From: CAYPIE01 sp964410665
GTDB lineage: Bacteria; Planctomycetota; Planctomycetia; Gemmatales; Gemmataceae
DNA length: 50,458 bases
NCBI GenBank assembly: GCA_964410665.1
Contig: CAYPIE010000042.1
Span: 1-50,458 of the forward strand
Direction: 5' to 3'
This document shows positions 35,396-42,673 of this stretch, piece after piece. How positions within the stretch are numbered: the stretch's first letter is position 1; the number at the start of each line of letters is the position of its first letter. The translations under genes and the position numbers were made by a program. The notes below the pieces were generated by a model. That model was not told the DNA's origin. It worked only from the letters and a program-made list of their open reading frames with translations, and ran no database searches.

Positions 35396-35502
35396 CGGAA
35401 CGAGTTGGCAGTCGGCTCGGTTTGCATGAACCAAGTTCAGAATGGGTTCTAATAAAACTGCTGGCATCGTTGGCACCATTTGTAGCAAAACGGTGCAGGT
35501 TT

Positions 35503-35511
35503 TGCTATGAT
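35503..35511 (+). promoter_or_regulatory. Extended -10 promoter element
   Basis: TGCTATGAT gives an extended -10 (TG-n-TATGAT) about 55 bases before ATG 35566. A good -35 box at 17 bases is absent, which such promoters tolerate. It is the best candidate for the start of the heme operon. Confidence 0.35.
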
Positions 35512-35522
35512 ACGGGATAAGT

Positions 35523-35582
35523 GTGAATATTCCCGAGCCGTTTCGTGAGCCCGAGTGGGACGTGGATGCCACGATCGGATAG
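35523..35582 (+). CDS. Possible 19-codon leader ORF overlapping the activator start
   Basis: GTG 35523 to TAG 35580, 19 residues (IPEPFREPEWDVDATIG end), in another frame and overlapping the start of the sigma-54 activator by 17 bases. It could couple translation or be the remains of an older N-terminus. No family recognised. Confidence 0.25.
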   Translation: MNIPEPFREPEWDVDATIG

Positions 35583-36657
35583 TTACGATCCGCCGTTGCC
35601 TGACATTGTGGGCAACGCTCCCGCGATGCGGGAGGTGTATAGGCTTACACGACTGGCTGCACCGACGTCGGCCAGCGTGTTGTTGATAGGCGAGACGGGC
35701 ACGGGGAAAGAAGTGATTGCCCGCGCGATTCATCGTCTAAGTCCGCGTTCGGACGGTCCGTACATTCGGGTAAATTGCGGCGCATTACACGAAAATCTCC
35801 TCGAAAGCGCCTTATTTGGCCATATCAAGGGTGCATTCACCGGTGCAGTGGATAACAAGACGGGTCTTTTTGAAGCAGCGCATGGCGGTTCGATTTTCTT
35901 GGATGAGATATCGAGTACGACGCCTCAGTTGCAGGTGAAGTTGTTGCGCGTGCTGCAGGAGCGTGAGTTTGAGCGGGTGGGGGATACGCGAACCATCCGG
36001 GTGGATGTGCGTGTGATCGCTGCCACAAATCAGGCATTGGAAGACGAAATTGAAGCAGGGAATTTCCGAGAGGATCTTTACTATCGACTGAACGTCATTC
36101 CAATACCCTTGCCAGCGTTACGAGAACGCCGTGAGGATATTCCGCTGTTGGCCCAGTTCTTTTTGCAACGCTACTGTGAGCAGAACCAGCGGCCGGTGAT
36201 GGAGCTTGCCCCCGACGTCCTGGCTCAGCTGGAGATCCACGAATGGAAGGGGAATGTTCGCGAGCTCGAGAACACCATCGAACGGTTGGTCGTACTTTCG
36301 GAAGGGTCGGAAATCTCCCTCGAGCTGGTCAAGAAACTCGGGCGACAACGCTACCAGCTGCGTTCCCTTCGCGGCGGCGAAGATGTGCCCAGCCTGATCC
36401 AACGCCTGGTTCAGGCTGGTTTACGCTCGTCGCCTTCGGAGGTTAGGGATTTACACAAGCATCTGGTCGGCGGCCTCGAACGGGTACTCATTGAAGAGGT
36501 CATGAAGCAGTGTGACGGCTTCAAGGTCAAAGCCGCTGCCCGGCTAGGGATCAACCGTAATACACTACACAAGAAGCTCGAAGACTACGAAAAGAAAGAT
36601 GGCTACCGCAGCTCGGAAGAGCCGACTGAGGAGAGTCCCGAACCGGAAGAACCATGA
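35566..36657 (+). CDS. Sigma-54 activator (AAA+) without receiver domain
   Basis: About 363 aa. It starts almost directly with the AAA+ domain: IVGNAPAM, Walker A GETGTGKE (residue 42), the sigma-54 contact loop GAFTGA (89), Walker B IFLDE (110) and the sensor RLNVIPIPLPALRERREDI. A C-terminal Fis-type helix-turn-helix (VKAAARLGINRNTLHKKL) binds DNA. There is no N-terminal receiver, GAF or PAS domain, so control must come from another protein or from expression level, as in PspF-type activators. GTG 35545 is an alternative start. It overlaps the next gene (ATGA) and leads a heme/siroheme operon, an unusual position. Confidence 0.92.
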   Translation: MPRSDSYDPPLPDIVGNAPAMREVYRLTRLAAPTSASVLLIGETGTGKEVIARAIHRLSPRSDGPYIRVNCGALHENLLESALFGHIKGAFTGAVDNKTGLFEAAHGGSIFLDEISSTTPQLQVKLLRVLQEREFERVGDTRTIRVDVRVIAATNQALEDEIEAGNFREDLYYRLNVIPIPLPALRERREDIPLLAQFFLQRYCEQNQRPVMELAPDVLAQLEIHEWKGNVRELENTIERLVVLSEGSEISLELVKKLGRQRYQLRSLRGGEDVPSLIQRLVQAGLRSSPSEVRDLHKHLVGGLERVLIEEVMKQCDGFKVKAAARLGINRNTLHKKLEDYEKKDGYRSSEEPTEESPEPEEP

Positions 36658-37292
36658 GCCTACCGATTGTCTTGACCTCCAACAATGCTCTCGCTGTAGT
36701 GATTGGCGGCGGCCCGGTTGGGCAACGCAAGGCCCGAGTCGTGGCAACAGCAGGCTGGCCGGTCCGGATAGTTTGTCAAGAACCTCGGCCCCTGGACTTC
36801 CCCCAAACGATCGACTGGCTCCAGGAAACGTATCAGCCAGAGCATCTCCAAGGAGCGACCCTGGTGTTCGCCTGTGCTCCCCCCGACGTAAACACCCGCG
36901 TGGTGGCCGAGGCCAAGGGTTACGGTTTGCTGGTCAACTCAGCGAGTGATCCGGATACTGGCAATTTTACCTTGCCAGCAATCCTCCGCGACGGTCCTCT
37001 AACGGTGAGCGTCAGCACGAACGGCGCGGCTCCTGGACTTGCCCGGCAAATTCGTGACCACCTCCAGACCGCGATTGATCCCGTTTGGTCCGACTGGATC
37101 CGACTCATTGGTGCATTGCGGCCTTTGATCCTCAAGCATCGAACCGATCCCCAAGAGCGTCGCCAGCTCTTTGAAGCGCTTATGGATCCTTACTGGCTTG
37201 AAGTTATTCGCTGTCATGGGCTTGAAGCCGTCGTACAACAGTGGCTTGAACGGCTGGATCCTTCGTGTACAGCGCAAGCAGCTTCGTTATAA
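36654..37292 (+). CDS. Precorrin-2 dehydrogenase / siroheme synthase N-terminal type
   Basis: 212 aa, matching the stand-alone SirC/Met8p-type enzyme that oxidises precorrin-2 to sirohydrochlorin with NAD, and sometimes also inserts iron. The N-terminus has VVIGGGPVGQRKARVVATAG, a Rossmann NAD site. The middle carries NSASDPDTGNFTLPAILRDG with the probable catalytic Asp, then VSTNGAAPGLARQIRDHL as in CysG. The C-terminal helices are complete, and no SAM-methyltransferase (CysG C-terminal) domain is fused. It is translationally coupled to the activator gene before it. A link to siroheme fits the HemX/HemA genes that follow. Confidence 0.88.
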   Translation: MSLPIVLTSNNALAVVIGGGPVGQRKARVVATAGWPVRIVCQEPRPLDFPQTIDWLQETYQPEHLQGATLVFACAPPDVNTRVVAEAKGYGLLVNSASDPDTGNFTLPAILRDGPLTVSVSTNGAAPGLARQIRDHLQTAIDPVWSDWIRLIGALRPLILKHRTDPQERRQLFEALMDPYWLEVIRCHGLEAVVQQWLERLDPSCTAQAASL

Positions 37293-37340
37293 TACTTTCT
37301 GGTTTTTCCCCTTGCTGCCCTGAAACAGTCACCGGTAGGA

Positions 37341-38159
37341 ATGGAAGGGATCACACGCTTCTGCTTTATTGCCAGCTATAGCCTGGCCTTGCTCATGGAA
37401 GTGGCGCGCCTACTGTGGCCCCGTCGAGGGTTGCGCTGGGGAGCATGCGTTGCCGGTGGCGCGGGGCTTCTGGCGCAGTCGGGTTACTTGCTGCTGCATC
37501 CACCTTCACCTGCCCTTCCCGAAGGCTCACTATTACTGCTCACCTGGGTGCTGGCCATCTTTTATCTGTACGGCACTCTGCATTACCCCCGTCAGGCCTG
37601 GGGTGTGTTTGTCCTGCCGGTGTTGCTGATCTTGTTGGGCCTGGCCACGCTTATACGCCTGCAAGGGGACGGGCCTCCGTTGCCATCGGCGGTCGACTGG
37701 CTGTCGGGAACCCGCGTCTGGGGAAACCTCCATGGCTCGCTGTTGTTGCTCGCCGCGGTAGGCCTCAGTGTTGGTTTTTTGGCCAGTGTCATGTATCTGA
37801 TCCAGGCCTACCGCCTGCGTAGCAAGCTCAACCCGATTGGTGGCCTTCGCTTATTCAGTCTGGAACGTCTCGAACGTATGAATCGCCGGGCGATTAACTG
37901 GGCGTTTCCTTTTTTGACCGCCGGGCTCTTGCTCGGCATCTTCTTGATGACCCACAATGCTGTGCCAGTCGCCCAATGGGCCTCGCTTAAGATTGCTGGC
38001 ACCCTCGGCCTATGGCTGGTGTTTTTGCTCCTTCTGTATCTGCGCTATGGCGTGCACTTACCTGGGCGACGATTGGCCCTTTGGACCATCGCGGCTTTTG
38101 GGCTCATGCTGATCACGCTGGCCTCAACGCATCCGGTCGTTCAAGGAGGATGGCGATGA
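37341..38159 (+). CDS. HemX/CcsA-like membrane protein
   Basis: 272 aa with about eight hydrophobic helices. The pattern (GNLHGSLLLLAAVGLSVGFLASVMYLIQ, NRRAINWAFPFLTAGLLLGIF, and a late HPVVQ) is that of the cytochrome c assembly/CcsA fold used by HemX. In Bacillus, HemX sits beside HemA and lowers its level; CcsA paralogues handle heme export for cytochrome c. The gene position here, overlapping hemA by ATGA, favours the HemX role. It starts 48 bases after the siroheme gene. Confidence 0.82.
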   Translation: MEGITRFCFIASYSLALLMEVARLLWPRRGLRWGACVAGGAGLLAQSGYLLLHPPSPALPEGSLLLLTWVLAIFYLYGTLHYPRQAWGVFVLPVLLILLGLATLIRLQGDGPPLPSAVDWLSGTRVWGNLHGSLLLLAAVGLSVGFLASVMYLIQAYRLRSKLNPIGGLRLFSLERLERMNRRAINWAFPFLTAGLLLGIFLMTHNAVPVAQWASLKIAGTLGLWLVFLLLLYLRYGVHLPGRRLALWTIAAFGLMLITLASTHPVVQGGWR

Positions 38160-39433
38160 ACCTCAGCGCGATCGGTTGTAGCGTCCATACTGCTCCGGTC
38201 GAACTGCGTGAGCAGATGGCCTTTCCAGCCGAACGCCAGTCCGCCGCCCTTGCTGAACTGGCCGCCCGCTATGGGTGTGAGGGGGTGCTCCTGTCGACCT
38301 GCAATCGCGTGGAGCTTTATCTCGGGCGAGACGACCAGCTCCCTGCCCTCGGCGCGGACCTGATCGCCGAGTTCCTTGCCGAGGAACGACAATTACCCAC
38401 CAATACTTTTCGTCCCTTTCTGTATGAATACCGGAATGCCGCTGCAGTGACCCACCTCTTCCGGGTCGCCTCGAGCCTGGATAGCCTGATCGTGGGCGAA
38501 GGGCAGATTGCCGGTCAGGTCAAGCAGGCGTATGACACCGCACGCGAGTTGGGCTGCACCGGACCGCTGCTCAATCAGCTGTTTCATCATGCGATGCGGA
38601 CGGCCAAACGGGTCCGTAGTGAGACCGGGATTACCCGTGGGCACGTGTCGATCTCCAGCGTCGCGGTCGATTTTGTCCGCCAAGTCTTTGACCGGTTCGA
38701 CGACAAAGTCATCTTGGTTATCGGGGCGGGCAAGATGAGCCGGCTCACCCTGAAACATCTCCAAGATCTAGGTCCGGGCCAAATCCTTGTGACCAACCGT
38801 GGCTTCGACAAGGCGCTGGCGGTGGCCGACGCCTGTAACGGTACGGCCGTACCTTGGGAGATGCTCGACGATACACTTGCCAAGGCGGACATTGTGCTAA
38901 GTACCACCGGAGCTCCTGAACCAATCATCACCAAAGCTCGGTATGAAAAGATCCGGCAGCGGCGTACTGGAACCGTGGTCATTTTGGACATTGCCGTCCC
39001 CCGCGACTTCGATCCCAGTATTCACGACGGCGATCAGACCTGTCTATTTGACATCGATGATCTCACCCGGATTCGCGAGCAGACGTTAGCGGAACGGCGC
39101 GAGCACATCGCACCAGCGGAGGCAATTATCGCCCAGGAACAGGCGAAGTTTGTTAGCGGCTGGCACCACCAGCGCAACGGCATGGTCATCCGCAGCTTGC
39201 AGGCCGAGTGTGAAGCCAAGCGGCAACAGATTTTGAAACGCCTGTTTGGCAAGCTCAACGGCAAGCTCGACGAACGAGACATTCGCGAGATCGAAGGCGC
39301 CTTTCGCTTGTTTCAAAATCAACTGCTGCATGCCCCGATCACCGCGCTGCGCGAGGCCTCTGCAGAGGGCACCCAGCACGGGCTACTAGAAACCATTCGC
39401 AAACTCTTTGGTCTCCAAGAGCAAGCGTCTTGA
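38156..39433 (+). CDS. hemA: Glutamyl-tRNA reductase
   Basis: 425 aa, the first enzyme of C5-pathway tetrapyrrole synthesis: it reduces glutamyl-tRNA to glutamate-1-semialdehyde with NADPH. Catalytic Cys49 is in LLSTCNRVELYL, followed by the family block FRVASSLDSLIVGEGQIAGQVK. The NADPH domain contains VIGAGKMSRLTLKHL, and the C-terminal dimerisation helix is present. The frame opens at 38012, but ATG 38156 has GGAGG seven bases upstream and overlaps the stop of the HemX-like gene. No glutamate-semialdehyde mutase (hemL) lies in the window. Confidence 0.96.
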   Translation: MNLSAIGCSVHTAPVELREQMAFPAERQSAALAELAARYGCEGVLLSTCNRVELYLGRDDQLPALGADLIAEFLAEERQLPTNTFRPFLYEYRNAAAVTHLFRVASSLDSLIVGEGQIAGQVKQAYDTARELGCTGPLLNQLFHHAMRTAKRVRSETGITRGHVSISSVAVDFVRQVFDRFDDKVILVIGAGKMSRLTLKHLQDLGPGQILVTNRGFDKALAVADACNGTAVPWEMLDDTLAKADIVLSTTGAPEPIITKARYEKIRQRRTGTVVILDIAVPRDFDPSIHDGDQTCLFDIDDLTRIREQTLAERREHIAPAEAIIAQEQAKFVSGWHHQRNGMVIRSLQAECEAKRQQILKRLFGKLNGKLDERDIREIEGAFRLFQNQLLHAPITALREASAEGTQHGLLETIRKLFGLQEQAS

Positions 39434-39463
39434 CGCCTTCCTTGGAAGAATCCGCGGGCTTGC

Positions 39464-39491
39464 TTGGCAAATCCCGCGATCACGCTAGACT
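39464..39491 (+). promoter_or_regulatory. Candidate promoter for tyrS
   Basis: TTGGCA (39464-39469), 16-base spacer, TAGACT (39486-39491) in the 106-base gap between hemA and tyrS, leaving a leader of about 42 bases. No T-box-like structure is apparent in so short a leader. Confidence 0.35.
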
Positions 39492-39539
39492 GCCTGAAAG
39501 CAAGCTATCCGGGCGGGACCGAGGAAGGATCGCGGCACA

Positions 39540-40763
39540 ATGACCATGCATTCCGTGGACGAACAGTTGGCTGCCCTACAGCGGGGTATCGAACAGATTG
39601 AACCGGTGGCAGAATTCCGCAAGAAGCTGGAACGCAGCATCCAGACTGGCAAGCCACTCCGCATCAAGTATGGCATTGACCCTACCGGGATCGATGTTCA
39701 CCTCGGCCACACGGTACCCTTACGCAAGTTACGCCAATTCCAAGAGTTAGGCCACCAGGCCATCTTGATTATTGGTAACTATACCGCATTGGTCGGTGAT
39801 CCCAGCGGTCGCGATCAGGCGCGTCAACGACTCACCGAAGAGCAGGTCGAGGCTAATGCCCGCGACTACCTCAAGCAGATTAGCAAGATCATTGACATCG
39901 ACCGGACCGAGGTGCATACCAACGGCACCTGGTTCAGCAAGTTCTCCTTCCTCGACGTGCTCAGCTTGACCAGCAAGATCACGATCCAGCGGATGCTGGA
40001 ACGCGATGATTTCACCAAGCGGCGCGAGGCAGGCACCCCCATCTATCTCCACGAGTGCCTCTACCCACTCATGCAGGGCCAAGATAGTGTCGAGATTAAC
40101 GCTGACGTCGAGCTTGGTGGTAGCGAGCAGCTGTTCACCCTGCTCCTGGCCCGTCACCTACAACAAGACGCTGGGCAAGAGGGCCAAGTTTGTATGACCT
40201 TGCCGATCCTGCGTGGATTAGATGGTCAACGCCGCATGGGCAAAAGCCTTGGCAATTACGTCGGTGTCGGCATGCAAGCCCAGGAACAGTTCGATAAGAC
40301 CATGAGCATTCCGGACGAACTGCTGCAGGAGTGGTTCGAGTTGCTCACCGACCGTTCCCGCGCGGAAGTGGAAACGCTGGTCCAAGAAAGTCCGTTCGAA
40401 GCGAAAAAGCGGCTCGCAGCCGACATTGTGGGGTTCTACTACGGCCCCGACGTGGCAGCCAACTGTCGTACGGAATGGGAAAAAACCAAGTCTGACAAAC
40501 AAGATCCCTCTACGATCCCTGAAGTCAGCCTCTCTGCCAGCGAACTCAACCAAGGTAGCATTGATATTATTCAGCTACTCGTCTTGACCGGGCTTGCAGA
40601 CAGTAAGAGTGCTGCCCGACGTATGATTGTGCCCAATTCCGGTGTGACCATCGGACCGGATCGTACCAAGGTGACCGATCCACAATTGCAACTCCAGGAT
40701 CTTGAGGGCTTGATCGTCCGCTTCGGCAATCGCAAGATTGTCCGCGTTCGACTGAACGATTAA
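39540..40763 (+). CDS. tyrS: Tyrosyl-tRNA synthetase
   Basis: 407 aa class-I aminoacyl-tRNA synthetase, charging tRNA-Tyr in the cytosol. It has HLGH (His54, the HIGH motif) in GIDVHLGHTVPLRKL, the KMSKS equivalent MGKSLGN at residue 233, and a C-terminal S4 RNA-binding domain (DIIQLLVLTGLADSKSAARRMI). The short HLGH/MGKS form fits the TyrZ-like branch of bacterial TyrRS. The start ATG ACC ATG is preceded by GAGGAAGGA at about 10 bases. It is on the same strand as the heme genes. Confidence 0.95.
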   Translation: MTMHSVDEQLAALQRGIEQIEPVAEFRKKLERSIQTGKPLRIKYGIDPTGIDVHLGHTVPLRKLRQFQELGHQAILIIGNYTALVGDPSGRDQARQRLTEEQVEANARDYLKQISKIIDIDRTEVHTNGTWFSKFSFLDVLSLTSKITIQRMLERDDFTKRREAGTPIYLHECLYPLMQGQDSVEINADVELGGSEQLFTLLLARHLQQDAGQEGQVCMTLPILRGLDGQRRMGKSLGNYVGVGMQAQEQFDKTMSIPDELLQEWFELLTDRSRAEVETLVQESPFEAKKRLAADIVGFYYGPDVAANCRTEWEKTKSDKQDPSTIPEVSLSASELNQGSIDIIQLLVLTGLADSKSAARRMIVPNSGVTIGPDRTKVTDPQLQLQDLEGLIVRFGNRKIVRVRLND

Positions 40764-40780
40764 ACGCCCCGGCCGTTTAA
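40760..40780. terminator. Small hairpin shared by two converging stop codons
   Basis: TTAAACG (40760-40766) and CGTTTAA (40774-40780) pair around a 7-base GC loop. The tyrS stop lies in the left arm and the stop of the surface-protein gene in the right arm. It may act on both strands, but the stem is only 7 bp. Confidence 0.35.
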
Positions 40781-41994
40781 TTACTTACACGAACCGGTCC
40801 AAGGAAATTGGGATCAAATGTCAGAGTAAAAGCAAGCGTTCTGGCAAAACCGGTGGGGGTAAACTGATATCGAAAGGCAGATGCTTGCCCCAGGAGCCCT
40901 TGCCCGCCAACTCCAACCAAAACCAGGTCGCCCCCACCATTGACCAGCGAGCTACCCACCGACACACCCGTGATAAAATTCGGGAAGTTGGTGGCTATAA
41001 AACTATCGATCACATCCCCGGTTAAGTTGCCCGTAAAGTTAAGACGCTGAGTGTTAAACGCACGGCCTGAGAAGACCGTCACGTTACCGGTGGTTCCCGG
41101 TCCAGGGCCTACAATGACATCCGGAAAGCCATCGGTGTCGACATCCGCACTGGCAACCGAAGCACCACCTCGCAATATCGGGTTAAAGGCAAAGAAGTCG
41201 GCGATGCGGTCCAGCGGCCCTAAGCCCGTAAAGGTCAAGGTCTGTGCTGCAATCTGGGCACCATCGAAGATGCGGACCCGAGGAGCTCCACCAAAGCCAG
41301 GGGCTGTCGCCAGAGTGGAAAACCGCCCAAAGGTTTCCCCAGCAGCTACATTCACCCCATCGCGGAAGGTAAACTCAAAGGCAAAGAAGTCCGCAATCGC
41401 ATCGCCAATCAGCAAGCTGGTATACCCCAGCCCCTGAAAGGCAATCGACTCCCCATTCAAAATCCGCACGCGTGGACCACCGCCTAGACCCGAACCGATC
41501 ACCAGATCATCAAATCCGCCCGTGCCGCCAACATTTCCCAAAAAGTTGCCGGTGGCCACTTGGACCCCACCACGGAACGAAGGTTCATAGACAAAAAAGT
41601 CCGCAAGCACCGCCCCAGCAATCGTCGGGTTAAAGGCAAAGCCGGTTTGCAGAATGACCGCTCCGTTGAACACCCGCACGCGCGGGCCACCCCCCGAGCC
41701 TGCACCAACGATCACATCCGGGGCACCATCGGCGTTGATATCGCCCATGGCCACCGAGATGCCGCCAAGAAACGTCGGTTCGAATGCCACAAAATCGCTA
41801 AACACCGCACCACTGAGCGTGCTGAAGACCTGAACCCGGGGAACACTACCCGGTCCCGTGCCGAGGGCAAACACATTGAAATCGCTGGGATTCACGCGAT
41901 CCTCGAGTGGTTCGACCTGCAGTCGCGTACCGCGGACTGCACGCGATTGCGTTGAACGGCCTTTCTCCCACCATCGCCAGAACTTCCGCTGCAT
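40777..41994 (-). CDS. FG-GAP-repeat surface protein with LEDR motif
   Basis: 405 aa. The N-terminus is basic (MQRKFWRWWEKGRST) and reaches LQVEPLEDRVNPSDFNVFAL, the planctomycete surface-protein start motif. The rest is made of six or so beta-propeller blades with repeated GGGPRVRVFNG / DFFAFEPTFRGGV / VATADVDTDGFPDV-like words, similar to the C-terminal half of the interrupted protein at 10697-12208. The Asp-rich loops suggest calcium binding. ATG 41994 is preferred over 42027 because GGAGGGG lies 5 bases before it. No enzyme domain is present; adhesion or wall attachment is a guess. Confidence 0.82.
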   Translation of the reverse strand: MQRKFWRWWEKGRSTQSRAVRGTRLQVEPLEDRVNPSDFNVFALGTGPGSVPRVQVFSTLSGAVFSDFVAFEPTFLGGISVAMGDINADGAPDVIVGAGSGGGPRVRVFNGAVILQTGFAFNPTIAGAVLADFFVYEPSFRGGVQVATGNFLGNVGGTGGFDDLVIGSGLGGGPRVRILNGESIAFQGLGYTSLLIGDAIADFFAFEFTFRDGVNVAAGETFGRFSTLATAPGFGGAPRVRIFDGAQIAAQTLTFTGLGPLDRIADFFAFNPILRGGASVASADVDTDGFPDVIVGPGPGTTGNVTVFSGRAFNTQRLNFTGNLTGDVIDSFIATNFPNFITGVSVGSSLVNGGGDLVLVGVGGQGLLGQASAFRYQFTPTGFARTLAFTLTFDPNFLGPVRVSN

Positions 41995-42213
41995 CGCCCC
42001 CTCCCACATTCGAGCCATCCCGACCACCGATCACCTTCGACTCGCCATACGACACTCAAGAACTTGTTCAAGACTAGCTTAGGTTCGCTCGCCCGCAAAG
42101 CCTTGTCAAAGCTCAAGGTCGCAGCCCCATACAATGTCATGTCGGATTGCGGCGACTATTCGGAGAACTCTGGCGATCTGCACTTGACCGGCCAGGACAA
42201 GGCGTATCTAATG

Positions 42214-42227
42214 CCTAAAGTTTTAGG
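42214..42227. promoter_or_regulatory. CCTAAA-GT-TTTAGG dyad upstream of blaI-like gene
   Basis: A perfect 14-base dyad ends 31 bases before GTG 42259. BlaI/MecI repressors bind palindromes in their own promoters, so this is a candidate operator, although it does not match the staphylococcal TACA/TGTA consensus. Confidence 0.45.
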
Positions 42228-42258
42228 TTTTAAGTCCGTAGGCAGTGGGAGTGGCCCC

Positions 42259-42651
42259 GTGGACGAACTACCAACCCCCACCCCCCGGGAGCTGGCCATC
42301 TTGAAGGTCCTCTGGGCCCGTGGTCCTAGCAGTGTCCGCGAGGTGCATCAGGAACTCGCCAGGCCGGGGATCGACTCCGGTGAGGCACTGGCCAGCAACA
42401 CCGTGCAAACCATGCTTCGACTGATGGAGCTCAAAGGGCTGGTCACCCACCACCTCAAGGGCCGCAGCTTTATTTACACGCCGCTGTTTACCCGGGAGGA
42501 AACCGCATCGCGTTTTCTGGATCGAGTGTTCGACGGGGCGGCTTCACTGCTCATGCAGTCGCTTCTTGAGGCCGAGCGGATTCCGTCCGAGGAACTCGAA
42601 CGGATGCACGCCCTGATCGCTGAGGCCCGTCGTCAACGAAGCAACTCGTGA
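42259..42651 (+). CDS. BlaI/MecI-family transcriptional repressor
   Basis: 130 aa winged-helix repressor. The N-terminus LPTPTPRELAILKVLWARG and the recognition region SVREVHQELA..SNTVQTMLRLMELKGLV are typical, followed by RSFIYTPLFTREE and C-terminal dimerisation helices. In known systems the paired sensor peptidase causes its cleavage. GTG 42259 with GGGAG 8 bases upstream is the likely start; the longer frame to 42064 crosses non-conserved sequence and the candidate operator. It lies 22 bases before the M56 gene, as in blaI-blaR1 pairs. Confidence 0.9.
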   Translation: MDELPTPTPRELAILKVLWARGPSSVREVHQELARPGIDSGEALASNTVQTMLRLMELKGLVTHHLKGRSFIYTPLFTREETASRFLDRVFDGAASLLMQSLLEAERIPSEELERMHALIAEARRQRSNS

Positions 42652-42673
42652 CCAAAGCACTGAGGGTTCGACC

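Noticed and set aside
35471..35487. Possible sigma-54 promoter (TGGCAC...GC) upstream of the activator
   Set aside because: The GG to GC distance is 11 bases instead of the required 10, so it does not fit the -24/-12 rule.
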